Assembly (NCBI RefSeq): GCF_018205975.1
Contig: NZ_CP073577.1
Coordinates: forward strand, 2,418,001-2,482,000
DNA from: Erythrobacter sp. JK5
GTDB lineage: Bacteria; Pseudomonadota; Alphaproteobacteria; Sphingomonadales; Sphingomonadaceae
Reading direction: 5' to 3'
DNA length: 64,000 bases
Part shown: piece after piece, positions 54,706 through 63,781 of the stretch
How the letters are laid out: the number at the start of each line of letters is the position of its first letter
How positions within the stretch are numbered: the stretch's first letter is position 1
Translations under genes and position numbers: made by a program
Notes under the pieces: generated by a model
Database searches by the model: none
What the model saw: only the letters and a program-made list of their open reading frames with translations
Told to the model about the DNA's origin: nothing

Positions 54706-55647
54706 ATGGCTACTCTTGCGACCGATGAAACCGATTTCAGCCGGCTCCCCGCGCTCCCGGCAGAGGTGTTCACTGCGCCGCTGAAAAAGCCCGACCATGT
54801 CGGCGAAGACTGGCTGGAACCGGCGCAGACACGCTATTCGAGCGAGGACGACCAGGTCTGGGACGACCTGTTTGCGCGCCAGATGCAGGTGCTTCCGGGC
54901 CGGGCGGCCAGCGCGTTCATGCACGGGCTCGAAAAGCTCGACCTGTCGCGCGGCGGGGTGCCCGACTTCGGCGAATTGAGCGAAGAGCTCGGCAAGCTTA
55001 CCGGGTGGAGCGTCGTGCCCGTTCCGATGCTGATCCCCGATCACGTGTTCTTCTGGCATCTCGCCAATCGCCGGTTCCCGGCGGGCAATTTCATCCGCAC
55101 CCGCGAGACTTTCGACTACATTCAGGAACCCGACGTCTTCCACGACGTGTTCGGCCACGTGCCGATGCTGACCGATCCGGTATTCGCCGATTACATGCAG
55201 GAATACGGCCGCGCCGGGTGGAAGGCGATGCGCTACAACCACCTGAAGGCGCTCGGATCCCTGTACTGGTACACGGTGGAATTCGGCCTGATCCTGGAAC
55301 ATGGCAAGGATCTGCGCGCTTACGGCGCAGGCATCCTGTCGGGACCGACCGAAGCGGTGTTCGCCGTCGAGGCGCAGAGCCCCAACCGCATCATGCTCAA
55401 TGTCGACCGGGTGATGCGCACCGATTACGTCATCAGCGACCTGCAGCCGACCTATTTCGTGATCGAAAGCTTCGAAGACCTGTACCGCCAGACGGTCGAG
55501 CGCGATTTCGACCGGCTGTACCGCAGTCTCGGACCGAGCTTCACCTATGCCAATACGGCAGTGATCGACGTCGACAACGTGCGCGATCGCGGGACGCAGG
55601 AATACCACCTGCGCGGCGGGCGCGGCAGCGGCGCGAAGCCGGTCTGA
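54706..55647 (+). CDS. phhA: Phenylalanine 4-monooxygenase
   Basis: Iron- and pterin-dependent hydroxylase turning phenylalanine into tyrosine. 313 residues. Iron ligands are in HDVFGHVP (two His) and YWYTVEFGLILE (Glu). The start at 54706 (MATLATDE) follows no strong ribosome-binding site; another in-frame start at 54664 would lie inside the promoter. A terminator closes the gene. Confidence 0.95.
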   Translation: MATLATDETDFSRLPALPAEVFTAPLKKPDHVGEDWLEPAQTRYSSEDDQVWDDLFARQMQVLPGRAASAFMHGLEKLDLSRGGVPDFGELSEELGKLTGWSVVPVPMLIPDHVFFWHLANRRFPAGNFIRTRETFDYIQEPDVFHDVFGHVPMLTDPVFADYMQEYGRAGWKAMRYNHLKALGSLYWYTVEFGLILEHGKDLRAYGAGILSGPTEAVFAVEAQSPNRIMLNVDRVMRTDYVISDLQPTYFVIESFEDLYRQTVERDFDRLYRSLGPSFTYANTAVIDVDNVRDRGTQEYHLRGGRGSGAKPV

Positions 55648-55661
55648 CATGCGACCCAATG

Positions 55662-55692
55662 AAAAAGGCGCCGGATCGCTCCGGCGCCTTTC
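55662..55692. terminator. Bidirectional terminator between phhA and a lipoprotein gene
   Basis: Arms GGCGCCGG and CCGGCGCC around ATCGCT. The plus strand has TTT after it; the minus strand has TTTTT, so it can end both convergent transcripts. Confidence 0.9.
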
Positions 55693-55718
55693 CACAATAC
55701 GCGCGATGCGCTGATCGG

Positions 55719-55970
55719 TTACATGCCGTCCATTTCGTCGGCAGCTTCTTCGCCGGCGTCTTCGACGGCGTCGGCCTTGTCTTCAACGGCTTCGACCTGC
55801 GCTTCGGGTGCGCCAGCGTCTTCCATGGCCTCAGCAGTGGCATCGAGTTCCGCTTCCTGCTGTTCGGCCGCGTCTTCCATGGCTTCTTCCTGCGGTCCGT
55901 CGCATGCCGCGAGCGAAAGGCCCAGCGCAGCCAGCGAAAGAGTGGTTGCCTGCTTGAGAGTGAATTTCAT
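55719..55970 (-). CDS. Small acidic lipoprotein
   Basis: An 83-residue predicted lipoprotein: leader TTLSLAALGLSLAACDG, then a nearly all-Glu/Asp/Ala tail (EEAMEDAAEQQEAELDATA and similar) likely helical. The start at 55970 follows CTGGAGGAAAT. No known domain. Similar in style to the lipoprotein at 47.4 kb; very negative charge may bind divalent cations or basic partners, which is only a guess. Confidence 0.82.
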   Translation of the reverse strand: MKFTLKQATTLSLAALGLSLAACDGPQEEAMEDAAEQQEAELDATAEAMEDAGAPEAQVEAVEDKADAVEDAGEEAADEMDGM

Positions 55971-56061
55971 GATTTCCTCCAGTTGTTGCCACGACGGTGT
56001 GGCATGTTGGTAAGTCGCGGTGCGCAAAGTGCTTTGGCGCGGCGACTCTCCGGAAACCCTG

Positions 56062-56319
56062 TTAGACGCCAATACGGCGGCGCAGCAACATGTGATACGC
56101 AATCATGGCGAGAACCGCAGCGACGCTCGCCGCGCCGAGCGCGAGCAGCGACAGCCCGCCCAGAACCGTGCCGGAATTGGCAAACAGCCCCGCCACCACC
56201 GACGCGATTACGCCGAGCGCCATCTGTCGCAAGATCTCGCTCGCTTCCTCGGTCCGGGCCAGGATCGATGCCAGCCAGCCGACCATCGCGCCGAGCAGGA
56301 TGAGAACAATTAACGCCAT
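56062..56319 (-). CDS. GlsB/YeaQ/YmgE-like stress-response membrane protein
   Basis: An 85-residue protein with three hydrophobic segments and the family start LIVLILLGAMVGWLASILA. The group is induced by general stress in many bacteria; molecular function is unclear. A GGAAC-N17-GTT promoter for the general-stress sigma factor EcfG lies 42 bases upstream. Confidence 0.8.
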   Translation of the reverse strand: MALIVLILLGAMVGWLASILARTEEASEILRQMALGVIASVVAGLFANSGTVLGGLSLLALGAASVAAVLAMIAYHMLLRRRIGV

Positions 56320-56360
56320 CGAGTGTCCATCCAGAGTTACAGTTTCACGTTCATTGGCAT

Positions 56361-56385
56361 AACCCCGCCTGCGTCGATTGGTTCC
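56361..56385 (-). promoter_or_regulatory. EcfG-type general-stress promoter
   Basis: On the minus strand GGAAC, 17 bases, GTT, matching the -35/-10 pattern of alphaproteobacterial EcfG (sigT) promoters. It lies 42 bases upstream of the YeaQ-like start. This is the only clear match found among the intergenic gaps. Confidence 0.7.
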
Positions 56386-56409
56386 GGTCGCCGGCGCGCA
56401 TCCAAGGTT

Positions 56410-57204
56410 TCAGAAGAAATACAGCAGCGCGCAGCCCATCGCGATACGATAGGCCACGAACACCAGCATTGACGCACGCTTGAGGAAGTTCATCAAAAAC
56501 GCCATGGTGAGAAACGCGGCCACGAAAGTCATCACCCCCGCAATCAGCGCATCGGCCTGCATCTGCACGCTGGCCTCGGCGAGATCGAGCACCGCGAGCA
56601 GCCCGGCACCGGCCACCGCCGGGATCGCGAGCAGGAACGAGAACCGCGCCGCTTCGACCCGCTTGTATCCCAGCGCGCGGGCCGCGGTCATGGTCGACCC
56701 CGAACGGCTCGTGCCGGGGATCAGCGCCAGAGCCTGGGCCAGGCCGACGAGGATCGCATCGCGCAGCGTGACATCCTCGAAACTCTTTTCCTGCCGCCCG
56801 AAGCGATCGGCCAGCCCCAGCAGCACACCGTAAACAATCAGGTTGGTGGCGACGAGATCGGTCGAACGGAAGCCCTCGAGAAACCCGCCGAGCTTGAGGA
56901 ACAGGCCCAACGCGACTGCCGGGATCGTGCCCACCAGCACCCACAAGAACAGCCGACGCTGCAACGGGTCGTCGCCCAGCCCGATCGTGGCGAAACCGCC
57001 CTTCGCCAGTCCCAGCGCGTCGCGCCAGAAATAGATGATGATCGCCAGCAGCGATCCGACATGCACCGCAACGTCGATCATCGGCCCCTGATCGGGGAAA
57101 TCGGTCAGGAACGGGATCAGGATCAGGTGACCCGACGAGGAAATCGGCAGGAACTCGGTGATCCCCTGGACGACCGCGATGATCAGCAGCTGGAGGAATG
57201 TCAT
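56410..57204 (-). CDS. uppP: Undecaprenyl-diphosphatase
   Basis: Inner-membrane phosphatase that recycles the lipid carrier for peptidoglycan and O-antigen. 264 residues, about eight membrane helices. Both active-site signatures are present: QGITEFLPISSSGHL and PGTSRSGSTM. Normal length. Confidence 0.96.
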   Translation of the reverse strand: MTFLQLLIIAVVQGITEFLPISSSGHLILIPFLTDFPDQGPMIDVAVHVGSLLAIIIYFWRDALGLAKGGFATIGLGDDPLQRRLFLWVLVGTIPAVALGLFLKLGGFLEGFRSTDLVATNLIVYGVLLGLADRFGRQEKSFEDVTLRDAILVGLAQALALIPGTSRSGSTMTAARALGYKRVEAARFSFLLAIPAVAGAGLLAVLDLAEASVQMQADALIAGVMTFVAAFLTMAFLMNFLKRASMLVFVAYRIAMGCALLYFF

Positions 57205-57277
57205 GACCCGCGCTCCATGGCGGAAGCGCGGATCGTGTCAATTTTTTTGTTGCCCGACCGTCACCCGGCAGGCTGCG

Positions 57278-59455
57278 CTACCAGATCCGCACGCGGTCCT
57301 CGGGCGGGATGTACATCGCATCATCGGGCGTCACGCCGAATGCTTCGTACCAGGCGTCGATGTTCCGCACGACGCCGTTCACCCGGTATTCCTCGGGCGA
57401 ATGGCTGTCGGTACGCAGCCGCTGGCGATAGTTCTCCTCACGCTGCGCCGAACGCCACACCTGCGCCCAGGCGAGGAAGAACCGCTGGTCGCCGGTCAGC
57501 CCGTCGATCACCGGCACCTCCGTGTCCTTCGTCGCGATCTTGTAGGCGCGATAGGCGAGGCTCAGTCCACCAAGGTCGCCGATATTTTCGCCCAGCGTCA
57601 ACCGGCCGTTGACGCAGGTCTCGCCCTCGTCGAGCGGACAGAAACCGTTGTACTGTTCGACCAGCGCATCGCCGCGCCGATCGAAATTGGCGCGGTCCGC
57701 GTCGGTCCACCAGTTGCGCAGCTTGCCGGTGGCGTCGTATTTCGATCCCTGATCGTCGAACCCGTGGCCGATCTCGTGGCCGATCACCCCGCCGATCGCC
57801 CCGTAATTGACCGCCGGATCATTGGTCAGCGCGAAGAACGGCTGTTGCAGGATCGCGGCGGGAAACACGATCTCGTTCTTGGTCGGATTGTAATAGGCGT
57901 TGACCGTCTGCGGCAGCATGAACCACTCGGTCCGGTCGATCGGTCCGCCCAGCTTGGCGATATTGTCCGCCAGCGCCCAGGCATCGGCGGCAATCTCGTT
58001 GGCGAGCGGGGTGTCGGGCGAAACCTCGAGCCCCGGATAGGTTTCGAGATTGTCGCGATAGCCGATCTTGGGGTCGAAGCTCGCGAGCTTTTCCAGCGCC
58101 TGCGCCTTGGTCTCCTCGCCCATCCACTCGATCTCGTCGATCGATTCGGCGACCGCGAGCCGCAGGTTGGCGACCAACTCGTACATTGCCGCCTTGTTTT
58201 CGGGCGGGAAATAGCGCTCGACATAGGATTTGCCGATCAGTTCGCCCAGCGCCCCTTCGGCGGCAGCGATCGCACGCTTCCAGCGCGGGCGCTGTTCGGG
58301 CGTTCCCTGCAGCAGCTTGCCGTAGAATTCGAACTGCGCCTCGTCGTATTTGCTCGGCAGCAGGTGCGAACGGTCCGACAGGAATTCCTTGATCGACCAC
58401 GCCTGCAGCGTCGCCAGCGGGGTGCCGTTGAGCAGTTCGAGCATGCCCGGCATGCCCTTGCCGATCTTGGCCAGCGTCTCTTCCGTCAGCCCGAGCTCGG
58501 CAATCTCTTCCTCGGTCGGCGGCATTTCACCGATCACGAAGATCGGCGAAGCGTCCAAGCCGATCCGCGCGAGCATCGCCGCGACCGGAAACTCGCCCGC
58601 CATTGCCCGCAGCTCTTCGGCACTCACCGCGTTGTAGGTTAGGTCGCGGTTGCGGCGGACGCTGCGATCCCACGCGATGGTGCGCGCGATCCGGTCTTCC
58701 AGCGCGTAGACCGCCTGCGCCGCGGCGGCCGGGTCCTCGTAGCCCGCGGCCTCGAGCAACAGCGCCATATATTGCTTGTATTTTTCCTGGATCTCGCGAC
58801 CGCGCTCGCTGTCGTCGAGATAGTAGTCGCGATCGGGCAGGCCCATGCCGTCGCTGCCGAGATACGCGACGTAGCGATCGGGCTGCTTGGCATCGACATT
58901 GACGAAACCGCCGAGCGGGCTCGAATAGCCCGGCTCCGCCCACAGCATCGCCAGCTCCTCGATCGAGGACACCGTGGCCAGCGCATCGATATAGGGTTGC
59001 GCCGGAGCAAGCCCCGCCGCGTCGATCGCGTCGGTGTCGAGGAAGGCGTTGTGCATGTCGACGATGCGCTTCTCATCCGCGCTCAGCGTCGCCGGATCCC
59101 TGGCGATGAGCTCGTCCATCAGCGCCTTTACGTCGGTGGTGGATTTCTCGCGCAGCAGGTTGAACGCGCCGAAACGGCTGAACTCCGCCGGGAGCGGGTT
59201 CGCATCGAGCCATTTGCGGTTCACGTAGGCGAAGAAATCGTCGCCCGGATCGACCGCGTCCGACAGCAGCGCCGGATCGACGCCCCAGCTGCCGAAACTC
59301 ATGGTGGGGGTGGACGATTGCGTTGCGGCGGTGTCGCCATCGTCGAGCAGCGTTTCGATGGCGGCTGCATCGAGCGGCGCTTCCCCGGCCATCGCCGGAG
59401 CGGAAAGGGCGAGCGCGACAACGCCGGCGCACAGAATGGCGGTTTTCTGGATCAT
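57278..59455 (-). CDS. M13-family (neprilysin-like) metallopeptidase
   Basis: Zinc peptidase of 725 residues with a signal peptide (to PAMAG). Zinc motif GGVIGHEIGHGFDDQG and the second ligand ENIGDLGGLS, plus the substrate motif VNAYYNPTKN. Common and multi-copy in sphingomonads, where it likely degrades peptides in the periplasm or at the surface. Follows the ABC exporter gene divergently by 119 bases on the same strand order (exporter downstream). Confidence 0.94.
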   Translation of the reverse strand: MIQKTAILCAGVVALALSAPAMAGEAPLDAAAIETLLDDGDTAATQSSTPTMSFGSWGVDPALLSDAVDPGDDFFAYVNRKWLDANPLPAEFSRFGAFNLLREKSTTDVKALMDELIARDPATLSADEKRIVDMHNAFLDTDAIDAAGLAPAQPYIDALATVSSIEELAMLWAEPGYSSPLGGFVNVDAKQPDRYVAYLGSDGMGLPDRDYYLDDSERGREIQEKYKQYMALLLEAAGYEDPAAAAQAVYALEDRIARTIAWDRSVRRNRDLTYNAVSAEELRAMAGEFPVAAMLARIGLDASPIFVIGEMPPTEEEIAELGLTEETLAKIGKGMPGMLELLNGTPLATLQAWSIKEFLSDRSHLLPSKYDEAQFEFYGKLLQGTPEQRPRWKRAIAAAEGALGELIGKSYVERYFPPENKAAMYELVANLRLAVAESIDEIEWMGEETKAQALEKLASFDPKIGYRDNLETYPGLEVSPDTPLANEIAADAWALADNIAKLGGPIDRTEWFMLPQTVNAYYNPTKNEIVFPAAILQQPFFALTNDPAVNYGAIGGVIGHEIGHGFDDQGSKYDATGKLRNWWTDADRANFDRRGDALVEQYNGFCPLDEGETCVNGRLTLGENIGDLGGLSLAYRAYKIATKDTEVPVIDGLTGDQRFFLAWAQVWRSAQREENYRQRLRTDSHSPEEYRVNGVVRNIDAWYEAFGVTPDDAMYIPPEDRVRIW

Positions 59456-59574
59456 GTTTGCGAGTCCCCGATTGGCAGTTGCGACGTGTCTGCAAGCGCG
59501 TGTTTAATCGGCGCTCGGCGCTCATGTTGTCGCTTGTCAGACGGCGCGCGCGCTTGGTCGAAAAATCGCGAGGA

Positions 59575-61392
59575 TCAGGCGGCCTCCGAAGCCGCGAATT
59601 GCAACCGCGCCAGTCGCGCGTAGAGCCCGCCCAGCGCCGATAGCTCGTCGTGCGTGCCCTGTTCGGAGATGGCGCCTTCATCGAGCACCACGATCCGGTC
59701 GGCCTTGCGCACGGTCGCGAGGCGGTGCGCGATCACCAGCGTGGTGCGCTCCTTCATCAATTCGTCGAGCGCCTGCTGGACCAGTTGCTCGCTCTCGGCA
59801 TCGAGCGCGCTTGTTGCTTCATCGAGCAGCAGGATCGGCGCATCACGCAGCAGCGCGCGCGCGATCGCCACGCGCTGGCGCTGCCCGCCCGAAAGCTGCG
59901 CCCCGCCCTCGCCAAGATAGGTGTCGAGCCCCTCGGGCAACGCCCGCAGGAAGCGTTCGGCGTTGGCCGCGCGCGCCGCTTCCCAGATTTCCTCGTCGGA
60001 AGCTTCCCACCGGCCGTAGCGCAGATTGTCGCGGGCGTTGGCGCTGAACAGCACCCCGTCCTGCGGTACGAAGGCGAGCCGCTCGCGGATATCGGCGGGG
60101 TCGGCCTTGGTCAGCGGCACTCCGTCCATCCGGATGGTGCCCGCCTGCGGATCGTAGAACCGCTCGACCAGCTGGAAGATCGTCGATTTGCCCGCGCCCG
60201 ACGGGCCGACGATTGCCACGGTCTCGCCCGGCTCGATCTCGAGGCTGAAATCCTTCAGCGCGGGCGTTTCTGGTCGCGCGGGATAGCGGAAGGTGACATT
60301 GCGGAACGACAGGCTTCCGCGCGCCGGTTCGGGCAGGCGTTCGGGTCGCTCCGGGGGTGCGATCTGGGGCCTGGCTTCGAGCAGCTCGGCAAGGCGGCTC
60401 GCCGCCCCGGCCCCGCGCAGCAGATCGCCATAGACCTCGGTCAGCGCGCCGAACGCCCCAGCGACCAGGCCGCCGGTCAGCACGAAAGCGGCGATGGTGC
60501 CGCCGCTGATCGCGCCTTCGGTCACGGCAATCGCCCCGCGCCACATTGCCATGGTGATCCCGCCGAAGATCAGCACGATCACCACCGAGGTCATGATGGC
60601 GCGCAGCACGATCCGCTTGCGCGCGGATTCGAACGTCCGCTCGACGACGCCGCCGAAACGCTCGCTTTCGCGCTCTTCCTGACCGAAGCTCTGAACCACT
60701 TTCATGCCGCTCAGCACTTCGGTGACATAGGCCCCGACATCGGCAATCCGATCCTGGTTGGAGCGCGACACCGCGCGGATCTTGCGACCGAAGAACATGA
60801 TCGGCACTATGACGACCGGGATTCCGATCAGCAGGCCGAGCGTCAGCGTCGGCGCGAGATAGAGCAGCAGCAGGATGCCGCCGATGCCCGTCAGCGTGTT
60901 GCGCAGCGCGACCGAAACCGTCGTGCCAACCACCGTCTCGATAATCGCGGTGTCCGACGTCATCCGGCTGGAGATTTCCTTGGGGCTGTTGTCTTCGTAG
61001 AAACTGGGGGAGAGGCGCAGCAGGTTGCGCTGCACCTTGAGCCGGATGTCCGCGACCACCCGTTCGCCGATCCAGCTGACGAAATAGAATCGCATCGCGG
61101 TGCCGATGCCGAGCACCACCACGATCATCATCAGATACTGAAACGCGGTGGCGATATCGGCCTGGCTCGCCGTGCCGCCGAACGCCTCGTCGATTATCAC
61201 CTTGAAACGCCACGGAATCGCCAATGTCGCCAGCGCGGTGACCAGCAGCGCGAGCAGCGCAAGGCCGATCTGGCGCGGATATTTGGCCGCCTCGCGATAG
61301 ACCATGCGCAGCGGCGCAAGCGACCGGCGCTTGGCGGTGTCCGCTGGCTCGACCCGCTCCAGTTCTTCGGTTTCCCCGTCCATTGCGGGCAT
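59575..61392 (-). CDS. ABC exporter, fused membrane and ATPase domains (MsbA-like)
   Basis: A 605-residue half-transporter: six membrane helices (about residues 35-340) followed by an ATPase with Walker A GPSGAGKST, signature LSGGQRQRVAIARAL, Walker B ILLLDEATSALD and switch IAHRLATVRKADR. Such proteins export lipids, peptides or drugs as dimers. The cargo is unknown; similarity to lipid A exporters is general. Confidence 0.92.
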   Translation of the reverse strand: MPAMDGETEELERVEPADTAKRRSLAPLRMVYREAAKYPRQIGLALLALLVTALATLAIPWRFKVIIDEAFGGTASQADIATAFQYLMMIVVVLGIGTAMRFYFVSWIGERVVADIRLKVQRNLLRLSPSFYEDNSPKEISSRMTSDTAIIETVVGTTVSVALRNTLTGIGGILLLLYLAPTLTLGLLIGIPVVIVPIMFFGRKIRAVSRSNQDRIADVGAYVTEVLSGMKVVQSFGQEERESERFGGVVERTFESARKRIVLRAIMTSVVIVLIFGGITMAMWRGAIAVTEGAISGGTIAAFVLTGGLVAGAFGALTEVYGDLLRGAGAASRLAELLEARPQIAPPERPERLPEPARGSLSFRNVTFRYPARPETPALKDFSLEIEPGETVAIVGPSGAGKSTIFQLVERFYDPQAGTIRMDGVPLTKADPADIRERLAFVPQDGVLFSANARDNLRYGRWEASDEEIWEAARAANAERFLRALPEGLDTYLGEGGAQLSGGQRQRVAIARALLRDAPILLLDEATSALDAESEQLVQQALDELMKERTTLVIAHRLATVRKADRIVVLDEGAISEQGTHDELSALGGLYARLARLQFAASEAA

Positions 61393-61465
61393 GATCTAGG
61401 GCCCGCGTTCATCTTTTTCACGTGTAAAAAGCGCACAGTCGCAAGGAAAGGTGGTGAGCCGAAAC

Positions 61466-61486
61466 CGATTGTGCATTGCACAATCG
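61466..61486. promoter_or_regulatory. Perfect palindrome upstream of phaZ
   Basis: Arms CGATTGTGCA and TGCACAATCG around a single T, a perfect 10-base inverted repeat. It contains TGC-ATT-GCA, compatible with the TGC-N3-GCA core reported for PHA regulators of the PhaR type. It lies about 90 bases before the phaZ start, in the 182-base divergent gap with the ABC exporter. Confidence 0.65.
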
Positions 61487-61574
61487 CTCGGAAACCCCCA
61501 TTTCCGCACCCATGGGGATCGGCATTCGAGCGGCATACAAGGTCGCGCGCTCGATATTCTGAAAGGGGGCGCCC

Positions 61575-62810
61575 ATGCTCTATCAGGCCTACGAAATCCA
61601 GCGCAGCTGGCTGAACAGCGTCAGCGCGATGGCTTCCATCAGCGCGGAAATGCTGACCAATCCGGCCAATCCGCTGGGCTACACCGGCATGGGTCCGATG
61701 ATGGCCAACGCGCTCGACGTGTTCGCGCACGCCACCGCGCATTACGGCAAGCCCGCCTTCGCCATCACCGAGATCGAGAAGGACGGCGAGGTCCACCCGG
61801 TCGAGGAAGCAACTGTGGTCAATCGTCCGTTCGGCGATCTCAAGCGCTTCCGTCACACCGGACTGCCCGAGAGTTCGCCCCGACTGCTGATCGTTGCCCC
61901 GATGAGCGGGCACTATGCCACGCTGCTGCGCGGCACGGTCGAGCGCATGCTGCAGAACTACATCGTCTACATCACCGACTGGGCCGATGCGAAAACAGTG
62001 CCGCTGCACGAAGGTCATTTCGATCTCGACGACTACATCGATTACCTGATCGCCTTCCTCGAACAGATCGTCGTCGAGGGCGACGGCGAGCGCCCCCACA
62101 TGATGGCGGTGTGCCAGCCTTCGGTTCCGGCCTACGCCGCGACCGCCTTGCTCAACCTGCACAAGTCACCCGCCACACCGAAGACGCTAACGATGATGGG
62201 CGGCCCGATCGACACCCGCGAAAGCCCGACCACGGTCAACAACCACGCGATGGAGCGCCCGATCGAGTGGTTCCGCCAGAGCGTGATCGCGACCGTGCCG
62301 ATGAATTATCGCGGGGCGGGGCGTAAGGTCTATCCGGGTTTCATGCAGCTTTCGGCGTTCATGAGCATGAACCTGCAAAGCCACATGATGAGCCATTACG
62401 AGATGTTCAAACACCTCACGACCGGCGACGATGCGAGCGCGCAGGCGACCAAGGATTTCTACGACGAATACCGCGCGGTGTGCGACATGACAGCGGAGTT
62501 CTACCTCCAGACGGTCGAGGAGGTGTTCCAGAAGCACTCGATCCCCAACGGCACGTTCGAACACAAGGGCGAAGTCGTCGATCTGACCAGGATCACCGAC
62601 ACCGCGCTGCTCGCGATCGAAGGCGAGCGCGACGATATTTCAGGGCTGGGCCAGACCAAGGCCGCGCTGAAGCTGGCGACCGGCCTGTCAGAGAACAAAA
62701 AACGGTATTACATGGCCGAAGGCGCCGGGCATTACGGCATCTTCAACGGCAGCCGCTGGCGCAACAAGGTCGCACCGGTGGTCGAGGAATTCATCGCTCA
62801 ACACTCGTGA
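61575..62810 (+). CDS. phaZ: Intracellular polyhydroxyalkanoate depolymerase
   Basis: Mobilises stored PHB granules. 411 residues, N-terminal family opening MLYQAYEIQRSWLNSVSAMA and a lipase-like box with cysteine nucleophile, AVCQPSVPAYA, as in intracellular depolymerases. The Asp and His of the triad are expected near 330-385 (HYGIFNGSRWRN carries the His). Ends three bases before a palindromic repeat. No synthase or phasin in the window. Confidence 0.92.
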   Translation: MLYQAYEIQRSWLNSVSAMASISAEMLTNPANPLGYTGMGPMMANALDVFAHATAHYGKPAFAITEIEKDGEVHPVEEATVVNRPFGDLKRFRHTGLPESSPRLLIVAPMSGHYATLLRGTVERMLQNYIVYITDWADAKTVPLHEGHFDLDDYIDYLIAFLEQIVVEGDGERPHMMAVCQPSVPAYAATALLNLHKSPATPKTLTMMGGPIDTRESPTTVNNHAMERPIEWFRQSVIATVPMNYRGAGRKVYPGFMQLSAFMSMNLQSHMMSHYEMFKHLTTGDDASAQATKDFYDEYRAVCDMTAEFYLQTVEEVFQKHSIPNGTFEHKGEVVDLTRITDTALLAIEGERDDISGLGQTKAALKLATGLSENKKRYYMAEGAGHYGIFNGSRWRNKVAPVVEEFIAQHS

Positions 62811-62812
62811 CG

Positions 62813-62910
62813 GTCATTGCGGGCAGTCGCGAAGCGGCTGCGCGGCAATCCGCGAGTCCGCAGTCGGCGACCTTCGACGATGGATCGCCGTGCCTTCGGC
62901 TCACGCTGAC
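62813..62910. repeat. Degenerate palindromic repeat (GTCATTGCG type), copy 1
   Basis: Left arm GTCATTGCGGGCAGTCGCG and onwards to AATCCGCG; degenerate right arm 62882-62910 ending CTGAC. Fills the gap between phaZ and the DUF4126 gene and partly resembles copy 2 at 63.6 kb. Confidence 0.6.
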
Positions 62911-62914
62911 GGAT

Positions 62915-63520
62915 TCAGGGCGGTGATCCGACCTTCGGCGCCCTGAAGAACAATCGCTTGATCACCCGCCGCGCCCACAGCAGCAGCCACACGACCAGCC
63001 CCAGCAGCACCAGCGCGATCACTCCGGCCGCAACCGGGTATTCGTAGGCAAGCCACAACAGGCCGATTGTCGCCACGTCTTCGGTCGTGGACGCCATCAC
63101 GTTGCTGACCGGCTCGGGCGAGGTGTTGACCACTGCCCGCGCGCTGGCCTTGCCGCCATGCGCGAGAAAACTGGCCCCGCCGCCGAGCAGGAACGCAACC
63201 ACCTGCATTGCCGGGTCCGACGGATCGACGATCGCCAGCGCCAGCAACGCGCCGCCGACCGGGCGCACCAACGTGTGGATCGTGTCCCACGCGCTGTCGA
63301 GCCACATCACCTTGTCGGCGAAAAATTCCGCCAGCGCGCCAAATGCCGCGATTCCCATTACCCAGGGGTTTTCGAGCACGGCGAGGCTGGCCAAATGCTC
63401 GGGCACCGGCAGCGCGTCGAGCCGCATTGCCAGCCCGGTCGCAAACACGCACAGGTAAAGCCGCCAGCCCGAAAGCAGGCTCACGCTCCCCGCAATCCCG
63501 ATGATCTCCATGATCCCCAT
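62915..63520 (-). CDS. DUF4126 membrane protein
   Basis: A 201-residue protein with five to six hydrophobic segments; the family has no known function. It stands alone between two repeat copies and is transcribed opposite to phaZ. Confidence 0.85.
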   Translation of the reverse strand: MGIMEIIGIAGSVSLLSGWRLYLCVFATGLAMRLDALPVPEHLASLAVLENPWVMGIAAFGALAEFFADKVMWLDSAWDTIHTLVRPVGGALLALAIVDPSDPAMQVVAFLLGGGASFLAHGGKASARAVVNTSPEPVSNVMASTTEDVATIGLLWLAYEYPVAAGVIALVLLGLVVWLLLWARRVIKRLFFRAPKVGSPP

Positions 63521-63561
63521 TGGGGGAGGATGCGCGCAACATGCCGGAAACTCAATACTTC

Positions 63562-63635
63562 GTCATTGCGAGCCGGCGAAGTCGGCGCGACAATCCAGCT
63601 TCGGAACTGGATTGCGTCGCTTCGCTCGCAATGAC
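63562..63635. repeat. Palindromic repeat (GTCATTGCGAG type), copy 2
   Basis: Left arm GTCATTGCGAGCCGGCGAAG and onwards to CAATCCAG; right arm CTGGATTGCGTCGCTTCGC, ending GCAATGAC. A well-formed copy of the interspersed inverted repeat. Confidence 0.85.
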
Positions 63636-63781
63636 GAAGAGAAAGAGGCGGCGCGGGACCGCTCCCGCACCGCCTCTCGATCCTGGTCACGGCAGTCAAA
63701 GCGCGACTGCGCGCCGGCCGGTCAGGCCGCCCTACGCAGGTTGCGCGCGCCAGCGCGCCTACCGCGAGCGACAAACAGCGC
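63636..63781. other. Gap between repeat and thiolase gene
   Basis: No gene seen. It holds the GC hairpin at 63645-63676 and further GC-rich sequence with small hairpins (TTGCGCGCGCCAGCGCGCC). Confidence 0.5.
63645..63676 (-). terminator. Terminator hairpin downstream of the partial thiolase
   Basis: Arms GAGGCGGTGCGGGA and TCCCGCGCCGCCTC on the minus strand, followed by TTTCTCTT. It lies 106 bases past the stop of the partial thiolase gene. Confidence 0.75.
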
